Shown: positions 8,708 to 15,593 of the stretch, one piece after another
Position numbering within the stretch: the stretch's first letter is position 1
Layout of the letters: every line of letters begins with the position of its first letter
From: Streptomyces sp. NBC_01803
Lineage (GTDB): Bacteria; Actinomycetota; Actinomycetes; Streptomycetales; Streptomycetaceae
Direction: 5' to 3'
DNA length: 64,000 nt
Assembly: GCF_035917415.1 (NCBI RefSeq)
Contig: NZ_CP109073.1
Coordinates: 1,781,001 to 1,845,000, forward strand
Translations under genes and position numbers: made by a program
The notes under the pieces: model-generated
Told to the model about the DNA's origin: nothing
Database searches by the model: none
Seen by the model: the letters and a program-made list of their open reading frames with translations, nothing else

Positions 8708-8863
8708 CCCGCTCGACCCCCATCTCCCCCGTTCGGTCCTTGCCCACCACCCTAACGGCTGAATCCGTCGGGCCGGGTGGCCCAGCGACGACCTCACGAG
8801 CGCTCATGCGATGATGTGCGAGCAGTCCAGAAGCACAATCACATACCGGCCGTTCGACCATGC

Positions 8864-9056
8864 GCGGGAGAGTCCCCGGTCCGCCGGGGCGCCGAAGGAG
8901 CAAGTCCTCCCTTGAATCTCTCAGGCCCCTGATACCGCGCGCGGAAGGCGAATCTGGAAAGCGGGCCGTCCGCCGCCGAATCCTCGGCGCCGGGCACGGA
9001 CCCCACCCACGGTGCAAGCCGCGCCGCCCGACAGGGTCGCGGCGAACCTCTCAGGT
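8864..9056 (+). ncRNA. Tandem glycine riboswitch upstream of gcvT
   Basis: The leader has the glycine-aptamer signature twice. Aptamer 1 runs about 8865-8925: GGGAGAG, then GCCGAAGGAGCAA at 8891-8903, then AATCTCTCAGG closing the P1 helix. Aptamer 2 runs from about 8947 (GGCGAATCTGGAAAGC, the conserved inter-aptamer element) through a GGTGCAAGCC segment at 9011-9020 to AACCTCTCAGGTGCCGATG. The sequence after aptamer 2, CCGATGACAGATGGGGAG, is the usual downstream block. Known glycine riboswitches turn on glycine cleavage genes when glycine is high. Confidence 0.93.
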
Positions 9057-9069
9057 GCCGATGACAGAT

Positions 9070-9101
9070 GGGGAGGGGACGCGCCGACCCCTGCCCTCCC
9101 C
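9070..9101 (+). promoter_or_regulatory. Expression-platform hairpin between glycine riboswitch and gcvT
   Basis: GGGGAGGG at 9070-9077 pairs with CCCTCCCC at 9094-9101, an 8-bp G/C stem. Its 5' arm is in the conserved block just after aptamer 2 and its 3' arm ends 12 bp before the gcvT ribosome binding site (GGAG, 9113-9116). It could switch between alternative pairings to control termination or initiation. The mechanism is inferred from geometry only. Confidence 0.55.
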
Positions 9102-9123
9102 GCCGCAGCCCTGGAGCCAGCTC

Positions 9124-10275
9124 ATGACGCCCACCACGCCCATGACGGGCGACCACACCGCCCGCTCCCCCCGCCCCACCGCCCTCGACGCCGTGCACCG
9201 TGCCCTCGGCGCCACGCTGACCGACTTCGCCGGCTGGTCCATGCCGCTGCGCTATGGCAGCGAGCGGGCCGAGCACCAGGCGGTGCGCACCTCCGCCGGG
9301 CTCTTCGACCTCTCCCACATGGGCGAGATCACCGTCACCGGGCCCGGCGCGGGCGCGTTGCTCGACCACGCGCTGGTCGGCCTGCTCTCGGCGCTGCCGG
9401 TGGGCCGGGCCCGTTACACGATGATCTGCGACGCGGCCGGCGGCATCCTGGACGACCTGATCGTCTACCGGCTCGACACGCACGAGTACCTCGTCGTCGC
9501 CAACGCCTCCAACGCCGGGACGGTGCTCGACGCCCTGACCGACCGGGCCGCCGGGTTCGACGCCGCCGTGCGCGACGACCGCGACGCGTACGCGCTGATC
9601 GCCGTCCAGGGCCCCGAGTCCCCCGGCATCCTCGGCCGGTTGACCGACGCCGACCTGGCCGGGCTGAAGTACTACGCGGGCCTGCCCGGGACCGTCGCCG
9701 GCCGCCGCGCGCTGATCGCCCGCACCGGGTACACCGGCGAGGACGGCTTCGAGCTGTTCTGCGCCCCCGCCGACGCCGAGCCGCTGTGGCGGGCGATCAC
9801 CGAGGCCGGAAAGCCCGAAGGGCTGGTGCCGTGCGGGCTCGCCTGCCGCGACACGCTGCGGCTGGAGGCGGGCATGCCGCTGTACGGACACGAACTCACC
9901 ACCGCCACCACCCCGTTCGACGCCGGACTCGGACGGGTGGTGCGCTTCGACAAGCCGGGCGACTTCGTCGGGCGCGAGCGCCTGGCCGCCGCCGCCGAAC
10001 GCGCCGCGAGCGCCCCGCCGCGAGCGCTCGTCGGCTTGGTCGCGCGCGGGCGCCGCGTCCCGCGCGCCGGGTTCGCGGTGGTGGACGCCGGGGGCGCCGT
10101 CATCGGCCAGGTCACCTCGGGGGCGCCGTCCCCGACCCTGGGCAAGCCGATCGCCCTCGCGTACGTCGACCCGGCACACGCGGCGCCCGGCACCGAGGGC
10201 GTGGCCGTGGACATCCGGGGCACTCACGAACCGTTCGACGTGGTCGCGCCGCCGTTCTACACACGCCAGAAGTGA
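9124..10275 (+). CDS. gcvT: Glycine cleavage system T protein (aminomethyltransferase)
   Basis: A 383-residue GcvT, which transfers the aminomethyl carbon from lipoylated GcvH to tetrahydrofolate and releases ammonia. Family landmarks: [13 protein letters not shown] near the N-terminus, [11 protein letters not shown], the catalytic region [31 protein letters not shown] and [21 protein letters not shown] 9124 sits 7 bp after GGAG and gives the usual length; the frame is open upstream only because of the GC-rich riboswitch. It is the first gene of the riboswitch-controlled operon, followed by gcvH. gcvP is not in this window. Confidence 0.97.
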   Translation: MTPTTPMTGDHTARSPRPTALDAVHRALGATLTDFAGWSMPLRYGSERAEHQAVRTSAGLFDLSHMGEITVTGPGAGALLDHALVGLLSALPVGRARYTMICDAAGGILDDLIVYRLDTHEYLVVANASNAGTVLDALTDRAAGFDAAVRDDRDAYALIAVQGPESPGILGRLTDADLAGLKYYAGLPGTVAGRRALIARTGYTGEDGFELFCAPADAEPLWRAITEAGKPEGLVPCGLACRDTLRLEAGMPLYGHELTTATTPFDAGLGRVVRFDKPGDFVGRERLAAAAERAASAPPRALVGLVARGRRVPRAGFAVVDAGGAVIGQVTSGAPSPTLGKPIALAYVDPAHAAPGTEGVAVDIRGTHEPFDVVAPPFYTRQK

Positions 10276-10382
10276 CGCGCCCCCCGTTTCCCTCTCCGCC
10301 CGTTCTCCGCCCGTTCTCCGCCCGCCCCTTCCTCGGCCCTTCCTCTCCCACCCCCTCACCGCCACCTCTCAGGAGAATCTCA

Positions 10383-10769
10383 ATGAGCAACCCGGAGCAC
10401 CTGCGCTACAGCAAGGAGCACGAGTGGCTGTCGACCGCCGACAACGGCGTGGCGACGGTCGGCATCACCGCCTACGCCGCCGACGCGCTGGGCGACGTCG
10501 TCTACGTCGAGCTGCCCGCGGTGGGCTCCACCGTCACCGGCGGCGAGCCGTGCGGCGAGTTGGAGTCGACCAAGTCGGTCAGCGACCTGTACGCGCCGGT
10601 CTCGGGCGAGATCACCGAGGTCAACCAGGACGTGGTGGACGACCCCGCCCTGGTGAACTCCGCGCCCTTCGAGGCCGGCTGGCTGTTCCGGGTGCGCCTC
10701 GACGACGCCGCGGGTGAGCCGACGGACCTGCTGACCGCCGACGAGTACACCGCGTTCACCAGCGAGTGA
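10383..10769 (+). CDS. gcvH: Glycine cleavage system H protein
   Basis: A 128-residue lipoyl carrier of the glycine cleavage complex. The lipoylated lysine is K64 in [14 protein letters not shown]. The N-terminus [10 protein letters not shown] and the C-terminus LTADEYTAF are typical. ATG 10383 follows AGGAG at about 10370. The 107-bp gap after gcvT is a C/T-rich tract with a short tandem repeat (CCCGTTCTCCG twice near 10299-10322). A degraded serine deaminase frame follows directly after the stop; glyA, which I expect in this position in streptomycetes, is absent here. Confidence 0.97.
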   Translation: MSNPEHLRYSKEHEWLSTADNGVATVGITAYAADALGDVVYVELPAVGSTVTGGEPCGELESTKSVSDLYAPVSGEITEVNQDVVDDPALVNSAPFEAGWLFRVRLDDAAGEPTDLLTADEYTAFTSE

Positions 10770-10770
10770 G

Positions 10771-11157
10771 CGCGCCGTCGCCCTCTCCGTCTTCGATCTG
10801 TTCGCCATCGGTATCGGCCCCTCCAACTCGCACCCGGTCGGCCCGACGCGCGCCGCCGGGATGTTCGCGCGGCGGCTGAAGACCGAGGGCCCGCTCGCCC
10901 CTACCGCCGCCGTGCGCGCCGAGTTGTTCGGCTCGCTCGGCGCGACGGGGCACGGGCACGGCACGGGCACGCGCACGGGCACGCGCACGGGCACGGCACC
11001 CTGAAGGCGGTCCCGCTCGGCCTGGAGGGCCACGCCCCCGACACCGTCGACCCCGACCGGGCCGACGACGAGGTGACACGGATCCGGGCCGCCGGCCAAC
11101 TGCGGCTGCTCGCCACCGAGATCGGCGACAGGCACCCGGTCCCCTTCCGTAAGAGGC
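10771..11157 (+). pseudogene. sdaA: L-serine ammonia-lyase (sdaA) N-terminal remnant
   Basis: The frame starting at GTC 10777 reads [20 protein letters not shown] then [13 protein letters not shown] and [17 protein letters not shown], clearly the start of SdaA, which deaminates serine to pyruvate. No start codon precedes it: the expected initiator position is GTC. After GHGHGT the frame enters a GGGCACGC-type repeat tract and stops at 11002-11004. The homologous sequence resumes in another frame ([19 protein letters not shown]) and fades near PVPF at about 11150. The remaining three quarters, including the Fe-S cysteines, are missing. It would not make active enzyme. Confidence 0.88.
10950..10999. 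repeat. Simple repeat tract (GGGCACGC-type) inside the sdaA remnant
   Basis: About 50 bp built from near-identical GCACGGGCACGC units. It sits exactly at the GHGHGT codons of the sdaA remnant and separates the two reading frames, so slippage in this tract is the likely cause of the frameshift. Confidence 0.75.
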
Positions 11158-11565
11158 CCTCACCAGCCGGGGGTGTTCACGAGTGCCCTTGGCCGGCGCG
11201 GACGCGGCCACTCGTCGATCGCGTCCCGCGACGCCATCACTGAGCGCGCCCTGGTGCGTCACCGCCAGCGACCTCGCGCGTGGTTGGCCGTGGCGCGTCG
11301 TCGGCTCGATCGCGGGTCCTGCGTGGCGGGGAGTGCGGCGGGTGCGCTGATCGGGGGTGTCGACGGATCAGGGGCGGTCAGAGTTCCGGCCATCCGGTCG
11401 TGGCCGGGTTCGGCAGGCAGGCGAGAGGTTCCTGACGGCTTTTCCGTGGCCCTCACGGGCGAGTGCACCATCCGGTAGCGATCAGGGCTCCGCCGCTGGG
11501 TGGTAGCGCACGGGTGGGTACGGTGCGAACCCCGCGGTCGTTGGCCGCACGACTCCGGGGTGGGC
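11158..11565. other. Intergenic region without recognisable genes
   Basis: About 400 bp between the sdaA remnant and the end of the iron transporter operon. Codon bias is not maintained in any frame for long, no tRNA or hairpin array was seen, and the short open frames have no ribosome binding sites. It probably holds the eroded rest of the sdaA locus plus the 3' flank of the transporter. Confidence 0.5.
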
Positions 11566-12627
11566 TCAGAGTGCGGCGGGCAGCGGCTGCGGGTAGAGGG
11601 TGGCGTTTCCGGTGACGGTCAGTCCGGTGGGGTCGCCGGGGCCGAGGGTGAGGGGGCCGGTGTGGCGGACCGTGATGGTTTCGTCGAGTCCGCGGACGGT
11701 GACCGAGACGAGGGCGTCGTGTCCGTAGTAGCGGATTCCCGCGACGGTGCCGAGCGTGGTGGTCGTGGTGGGATCGCTCAGGAGGAGTTGTTCGGGGCGC
11801 AGCAGGACGGATCCGGTGCCGTCGGTGGCCGTGGTCAGGGGGATGTCGCCCAGCGGTGTGCGGGCGGTGCGGCCGGCGGCCTGGCCGGGCAGGAGAACGG
11901 CGTCGCCGATGAACGAGGCTACCCAGGGGTCGGCGGGGCGCCGGTAGATCTCCTGGGGTGTTCCGTGCTGGGCGACCTTGCCGTCGCGCAGCACGGCGAC
12001 GCGGTCGGCGACCGACAGGGCTTCCTGCTGGTCGTGGGTGACCAGGACGGCGGTGGCGCCGGTGGTGCGAAGGACCGCGCGGACTTCGTCGCGGAGCCCG
12101 GCGCGCAGGGCGCTGTCCAGGGCGTTGAACGGTTCGTCCAGCAGGACGAGGGTGGGGCGCGGGGCCAGGGCCCTGGCGAGGGAGACACGTTGCTGCTGGC
12201 CGCCGGAGAGTTCGTGCGGCATACGGCTGCCGAGGCCCGCCAGGCCCACGAGTTCCAGGAATTCTTCTGCCCGGGCCTGCCGTTGGCGGCGCGGGAGGGC
12301 GGTCAGGCCGAAGGCCACGTTGCGGGCCACGCTCAGGTGCGGGAAGAGGGCGCCTTCCTGGGCGACGATGCCGATGGCCCGCTTTTCGGGGGGTATGTGC
12401 ACGCCGGTCCCGGTTACGGCGCGTCCGCCGAGGGTGACGGTGCCGTGGTCGGGGCGCAGGAAGCCGGCCACGACGCGCAGGAGGGTGGTCTTGCCGCAGC
12501 CGGAGGGTCCGAGCACGGCGGTGAGGTCACCGCTGGTGACGTCGAGGTCGAGGCCGCGCAGGACCGGCTCGTCGGCGCCGGGGCCGCCGTAGGACTTGGT
12601 GAGTCCTGTGATGCGCAGGTCGGTCAT
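11566..12627 (-). CDS. fbpC: Ferric iron ABC transporter, ATP-binding subunit (FbpC-like)
   Basis: A 353-residue importer ATPase. Walker A is GPSGCGKTT, the signature LSGGQQQR and Walker B LVLLDEPF, followed by an H-loop in VLVTHDQQEALS. The last 110 residues form a TOBE-like regulatory domain (LLRPEQLLL, VAGIRYYGHDALVSVTV), as in FbpC. ATG 12627 overlaps the permease stop by four bases (ATGA), showing translational coupling; the longer frame to 12732 is discarded. It is the last gene of the iron-box operon. Confidence 0.9.
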   Translation of the reverse strand: MTDLRITGLTKSYGGPGADEPVLRGLDLDVTSGDLTAVLGPSGCGKTTLLRVVAGFLRPDHGTVTLGGRAVTGTGVHIPPEKRAIGIVAQEGALFPHLSVARNVAFGLTALPRRQRQARAEEFLELVGLAGLGSRMPHELSGGQQQRVSLARALAPRPTLVLLDEPFNALDSALRAGLRDEVRAVLRTTGATAVLVTHDQQEALSVADRVAVLRDGKVAQHGTPQEIYRRPADPWVASFIGDAVLLPGQAAGRTARTPLGDIPLTTATDGTGSVLLRPEQLLLSDPTTTTTLGTVAGIRYYGHDALVSVTVRGLDETITVRHTGPLTLGPGDPTGLTVTGNATLYPQPLPAAL

Positions 12628-14294
12628 GAGCGGTGCCTTCCGAGGAGATACGCGGGGACGGCGGCGATGAGGATGAGGAGCAGTGCGTACGGTGCGGCGG
12701 CGGCGTACGCGGCGACTCCCGTGTGTGTCCACAGCCGGGTGGCCAGGGTGTCCGCGCCGGTCGGCCGCAGCAACAGGGTGGCGGGCAGTTCCTTCATGAT
12801 GACGACGAAGGTCAGGGCTGCTCCGGCGGCGACGCCGGGGGCCGCGAGAGGGAGGGTGACGTCCCTAAGGGCGCCGAGCGGGCCCCGGCCCAGCGAGCGG
12901 GCCATGTCCTCCAGTTCGGGGGCGGCCTGGGCGACGGCGGCCCGGACCGCGGTGACGGCGAGTGGCAGGAACAGCACGGCGTAGGCCATGACGAGCAGCG
13001 GCCACTGCTGGTAGAGGGGGTAGGCGTAGCGCACGGAGAGGAACACCATGGCCAGGGCGACGGTGATGCCCGGGAGGGCGTGACCGGCGAAGGACGCCTG
13101 TTCGAGCAGGTGTGCCGTGCGGGTGCGGTGGCGTGCGGCGATGACGCCGACCGGCAGGGCGAGGAGGACGGTCAGTGCCGCGCCGGCGGCGGCGAGGCCG
13201 ATGGTGGTCCAGGCGGTGCCGATCAGCTCCCCCGGCTGCCAGGTGCCGGAGTTCCCCCTGGCGATCCAGTAGGCGAGGGTCCCTACGGGGAAGGCGACCG
13301 CGATGGCGGCGACGAGCGCGCACCAGCCGACGGCGGGCAGGCGCAGTCTGCCCAGCGGGAGGCGTTCGGCGGGCCGGGCGGTGCCGCGGCCCGGTCTGTC
13401 CAGCCGGGTCCGGCCGCGGGTGCGGCGTTCGGCGAGCACCAGCAGGACGGTGATCAGCACCAGGACACAGCTCAGGGCCGCCGCGGGAGTACGGTCGAAG
13501 CTGCCCCGGTAGGAGGTGTGGATGGCGCGGGTGAAGGTGTCGTAGCGCATCAGGGACACCGCGCCGTAGTCGGAGACGACGTAGAGCGCCACCAGGAGTG
13601 CGCCGCCGGCCGCCGCGGGGCGCAGTTGCGGAAGGGTCACGCGCAAGAAGACGCTCAGGGCGTTGTGGCCCAGGGAGCGGGCGGCTTCCTCCTGGGCGGG
13701 GTCGATGCCGCGCAGGACGGCGGCCACCGGGAGATAGACGTAGGGGAAGCAGGACAGGGTCAGCGCGATGGCGGCGCCCCGGAAGCCGGCCAGGTCGGGG
13801 AAGGCCGACAGCCAACTGAAGGCCATCACGTAGCTGGGAACGGCCAGGGGCAGGGTGGCGACCACCGACCACAGGCGGGGAGCCGGCAGCGCGGTGCGTT
13901 CGGTCAGCCAGGCCAGGGAGACGCCGAGCAGCAGGCTGCCGCAGACGACGGTTCCGGCGAGGTTCAGGCTGCGCACGAGGAGTTGGGCCGTGCGGTCGGC
14001 GGCGACGATGTCCCAGGCATGGCCGGGGCCGTGTTCCAGAGCGCGCACGGCGAGATAGACCATGGGCAGCAGGGCGAACAGGGCGGTGACGGCCGCCGGG
14101 ACGGCGAGCAGCGCCGGCGTCCGGGCCCCGCTGCGGGCGGCCCGCAGTCGGCCCGTCCGGCGCGCGGCACCGGCCGTGGCCGCGCGCTTGCCTCCCGGGG
14201 GCCGGGCGGCACCCGGGAGGCCGGAGCCGCCCCGGCCGGCCGGGCCGCCGGAGGGCGCCCGGGCCGGAACGCTCATGTCGGCGCGTTCGGTCAC
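12624..14294 (-). CDS. fbpB: Ferric iron ABC transporter permease (FbpB-like, fused two-half type)
   Basis: A 556-residue membrane protein with about twelve hydrophobic segments in two repeated halves, each with an EAA-like loop: EEAARSLGHNALSVFLRVTL in the first half and DMARSLGRGPLGALRDVTLP in the second. This is the FbpB layout of ferric iron importers. A proline/glycine/arginine-rich N-terminus of about 50 residues precedes the first membrane segment. The GTG start at 14294 overlaps the stop of the binding-protein gene by four bases (GTGA), and its own stop overlaps the ATPase start. Confidence 0.9.
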   Translation of the reverse strand: MTERADMSVPARAPSGGPAGRGGSGLPGAARPPGGKRAATAGAARRTGRLRAARSGARTPALLAVPAAVTALFALLPMVYLAVRALEHGPGHAWDIVAADRTAQLLVRSLNLAGTVVCGSLLLGVSLAWLTERTALPAPRLWSVVATLPLAVPSYVMAFSWLSAFPDLAGFRGAAIALTLSCFPYVYLPVAAVLRGIDPAQEEAARSLGHNALSVFLRVTLPQLRPAAAGGALLVALYVVSDYGAVSLMRYDTFTRAIHTSYRGSFDRTPAAALSCVLVLITVLLVLAERRTRGRTRLDRPGRGTARPAERLPLGRLRLPAVGWCALVAAIAVAFPVGTLAYWIARGNSGTWQPGELIGTAWTTIGLAAAGAALTVLLALPVGVIAARHRTRTAHLLEQASFAGHALPGITVALAMVFLSVRYAYPLYQQWPLLVMAYAVLFLPLAVTAVRAAVAQAAPELEDMARSLGRGPLGALRDVTLPLAAPGVAAGAALTFVVIMKELPATLLLRPTGADTLATRLWTHTGVAAYAAAAPYALLLILIAAVPAYLLGRHRS

Positions 14295-15373
14295 AGCATC
14301 CCGACGTCCTGGAGGAGAGCCAGGGTCTCCTGGAGCGAGTCGAGATCACCGAGGTCGATCTCGGGGGTCTCCAGCGACTCCAGGGGAGGCAGCCCCTCAA
14401 CCGGGCTGGTGACGCCCGCGGCGAGCGGGTACTCCTTGGTCTCCTCGGCGAAGTAGGTCTGGGCCTCCTCGGAGAGCAGGAAGTCGACCGCCTCCTGCGC
14501 CGCCTCGCCCTGGCCGCCGTGCGCCAGGATGCCGACGCCGGCCGCGTTGACGAGGGAGCCGGGGCCGTCTCCGGGAAGGTGGTGCAGCTGGGCGGTCACC
14601 TGGTCCTCGCCTTCCTCGGCGACGCGCTCGAACCAGTAGTAGTGGTTGACCAGGCCCAGCGCGATCTCGCCGTTGTCGACCGCGTCCATGATCGTGATGT
14701 TGTTCTCGTACGCCTGGGCGCCGTTGTCCTGGATACCTTCCAGCCAGGCGCGTGTGGCGTCCTCTCCGTCGATGAGGCGCATCGCGGTGACGAACGTCTG
14801 GAACGAAGCGTTGGTCGGGGCGTAGCCCACCTGGCCGTTCCACCGGGACTCGGTCAACTCGTCCAGATCCGAGGGGAGTTCCTCCTCGCTGACCTGGTCG
14901 GGGTTGTAGACCACCACCCGTACGCGCCCCGAGAGGCCGACCCAGGTGCCGTCCTCGGCGCGGAACGCGGGGTCGACCCGGTCGAGGGTGGCCTGCGGCA
15001 GCTCGGTCAGGACCCCTTCGTTGGCCAGCGCACCGAGGGCACCGGCATCCTGCGAGAAGAAGAGGCTGGCGTTGGTGCGTTCACCCTCCTCAAGGATCTG
15101 GGCGGCGAGTTCGGCACTGTCCCCGTACCGGACCGTGACGTCCGTGCCGGTGGCTTCCTCCAGCCGCTCCAGCAGCGGGGCCACCAACTCCTCATTGCGG
15201 CCGGAGTAGATGACCAGTTCCTCACCCGAGCCGCCGCCGTCCGAACCCCCGTCGTCGCTTCCGCAGGCGGCGACCGCGGGCAGCAGGAGGGCCGCGGCCA
15301 CGGCGAACGCCGCCCGCCGCACGGGCCGGTGTCTGCTGGTGACGGGAGTGGCTTCGGGGAGCGCGGAAGACAT
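14291..15373 (-). CDS. fbpA: Ferric iron ABC transporter, substrate-binding lipoprotein (FbpA-like)
   Basis: A 360-residue lipoprotein. The N-terminus has basic residues (RHRPVRRAA), a hydrophobic core and lipobox AVAAC, then a Gly/Ser/Asp linker. The mature domain starts ELVIYSGRNEELVAPLLERL and has NHYYWFERV, where paired tyrosines bind ferric iron in FbpA proteins. It captures Fe(III) at the cell surface for the permease. ATG 15373 follows GAAGGG; the open frame to 15454 runs into the iron box and is rejected as coding. It is the first gene of a three-gene operon controlled by the iron box at 15457-15475. Confidence 0.92.
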   Translation of the reverse strand: MSSALPEATPVTSRHRPVRRAAFAVAAALLLPAVAACGSDDGGSDGGGSGEELVIYSGRNEELVAPLLERLEEATGTDVTVRYGDSAELAAQILEEGERTNASLFFSQDAGALGALANEGVLTELPQATLDRVDPAFRAEDGTWVGLSGRVRVVVYNPDQVSEEELPSDLDELTESRWNGQVGYAPTNASFQTFVTAMRLIDGEDATRAWLEGIQDNGAQAYENNITIMDAVDNGEIALGLVNHYYWFERVAEEGEDQVTAQLHHLPGDGPGSLVNAAGVGILAHGGQGEAAQEAVDFLLSEEAQTYFAEETKEYPLAAGVTSPVEGLPPLESLETPEIDLGDLDSLQETLALLQDVGML

Positions 15374-15456
15374 GACGAGCCCTTCGGGGACGGGGAATGC
15401 GGCGAGCGACACGCGGTCAGGCGGGGACGGCCCTCCACCGGAGAGCTGTCCCATGC

Positions 15457-15475
15457 TTAGGGGAGGCTTACCTAA
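15457..15475 (-). promoter_or_regulatory. Iron box (IdeR/DmdR-type operator) for the ferric transporter operon
   Basis: TTAGGGGAGGCTTACCTAA matches the 19-bp consensus TTAGGTTAGGCTAACCTAA at 16 positions. It lies about 84 bp upstream of the fbpA-like start. Iron-loaded IdeR/DmdR1 binding would repress the operon when iron is sufficient. Binding is inferred from the match. Confidence 0.88.
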
Positions 15476-15565
15476 TAGTCAAGGAAAAGTTGAGAAGGTG
15501 TGCCCGAGACGCACTCGTGGAACGCGGATCCGCAGACATATGTGATCGGATCGTGACTGTTCATT

Positions 15566-15584
15566 TTAGGTTTGCCTTACCTAA
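15566..15584 (+). promoter_or_regulatory. Iron box overlapping the promoter of the ligase-acyltransferase gene
   Basis: TTAGGTTTGCCTTACCTAA matches the IdeR/DmdR consensus at 16 of 19 positions. Its right end overlaps a TAAGAT -10 candidate at 15582-15587, and the GTG start is at 15594 with only 6 bp between. The operator therefore covers the core promoter, and the mRNA is probably leaderless. Confidence 0.88.
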
Positions 15585-15593
15585 GATGCGCTC

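Noticed and set aside
11500..11560. Possible tRNA T-arm (GGGTTCGCACC-like on the minus strand)
   Set aside because: The flanking bases cannot form the T stem and no acceptor or anticodon arm is present.
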